Source of the DNA: Oscillospiraceae bacterium CM
GTDB taxonomy: Bacteria; Bacillota; Clostridia; Oscillospirales; Oscillospiraceae
Direction: 5' to 3'
Assembly (NCBI GenBank): GCA_022870705.1
Contig: CP072107.1
Span: 556,501 to 620,500 of the forward strand
DNA length: 64,000 nt
Positions 63,799-64,000 of this stretch are shown piece after piece; within the stretch, counting starts at the first letter, position 1; every line of letters begins with the position of its first letter. Both the position numbers and the translations under genes were made by a program. The notes under the pieces are model-generated. The model was not told where the DNA came from and ran no database searches. It saw nothing but the letters and a program-made list of their open reading frames with translations.

Positions 63799-64000
63799 TC
63801 CGTCGAATCCATCCGGCAGACGTATGAAAAGCTGATTGCAGAGCAGCAGGCAGCCAACGCGGAGAATGTTGCAGCGGAAAACAAGGTTCGTGATCTCGCC
63901 GACATCTATCGGGAGAAGGTTCAGCCGGAGGGCACGGGAGCTGACGCCGTCAGCGCGCAACCGGTTGAAAACAGCGCAGGACAGGGATATAATGGCATTA
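63799..64000 (+). repeat. Linker repeat, copy 4 (cut by window end)
   Basis: Fourth linker copy, running to the window edge in open frame (SVESIRQTYEKLIAEQQ..., REKVQPEGTGADAVSAQP). A fourth toxin tip and immunity gene are expected beyond 64000. Confidence 0.9.

Noticed and set aside
60015-64000. CRISPR-like array from regularly recurring repeats
   Set aside because: Repeats are ~260 bp, coding and over 1 kb apart; they are protein linker copies.

Overview
The window looks like the chromosome of a Gram-positive, spore-former-type Clostridia bacterium of the Oscillospiraceae/Ruminococcaceae kind. The signs are strong GGAGG ribosome sites, GTG and TTG starts, a fused AdhE, ribonuclease Y, a response regulator with a Spo0A-type DNA-binding domain, VanZ and Rrf2 proteins, and mixed GC-rich genes with AT-rich gaps. 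The placement is inference from gene content only.

Positions 1-44 kb are mostly ordinary housekeeping: cell wall (ddl end, murF, murI), RluA, tRNA-Thr/Arg/Leu, folate salvage (MTHFS), pyruvate kinase, rny, def, adhE, ftsH, mscS, prmA, shikimate kinase, an Nramp transporter, a Bax-inhibitor-type protein, AlkD and a REC-GGDEF protein. Inside this stretch, 7.6-14.4 kb holds an unusual signalling cluster on the minus strand: one Spo0A-like response regulator and three tandem paralogous membrane histidine kinases. One kinase is split by an IS30-family element with a 14-bp target duplication, one carries an in-frame TAG just before its ATP-binding motifs, and only the third is intact. A 14-codon ORF with a very strong ribosome site lies on the opposite strand between regulator and intact kinase.

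From 44.3 kb to the end the DNA is phage-derived and all on the plus strand: small terminase-like protein, zinc-ribbon protein, large terminase, portal, scaffold, capsid with an added C-terminal domain, head-completion protein, a large tail-hub-like protein, tail fibre, XkdX, holin-like proteins, CHAP endolysin, and ejection-like proteins. There is no tail tube, sheath or tape measure, so the layout suggests a short-tailed (podovirus-like) particle. No integrase or repressor is seen on the left side.

The most striking feature is 57.5-64.0 kb. A 1039-residue protein at the end of the phage structural genes ends in a GH-E type nuclease toxin and is followed, overlapping, by a DUF2185/Imm33-like immunity gene. 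Downstream are at least three further cassettes. Each starts with a near-identical ~260-bp copy of the linker that precedes the toxin tip, without its own visible start. Two complete cassettes then carry a different toxin tip and immunity gene; the last is cut by the window edge. Hairpins, two of them near-identical terminators, stand before each spare cassette. This is the architecture of a polymorphic toxin with orphan modules (as known for Rhs/CDI), here attached to a phage particle protein: a possible recombinational magazine of injectable toxins.
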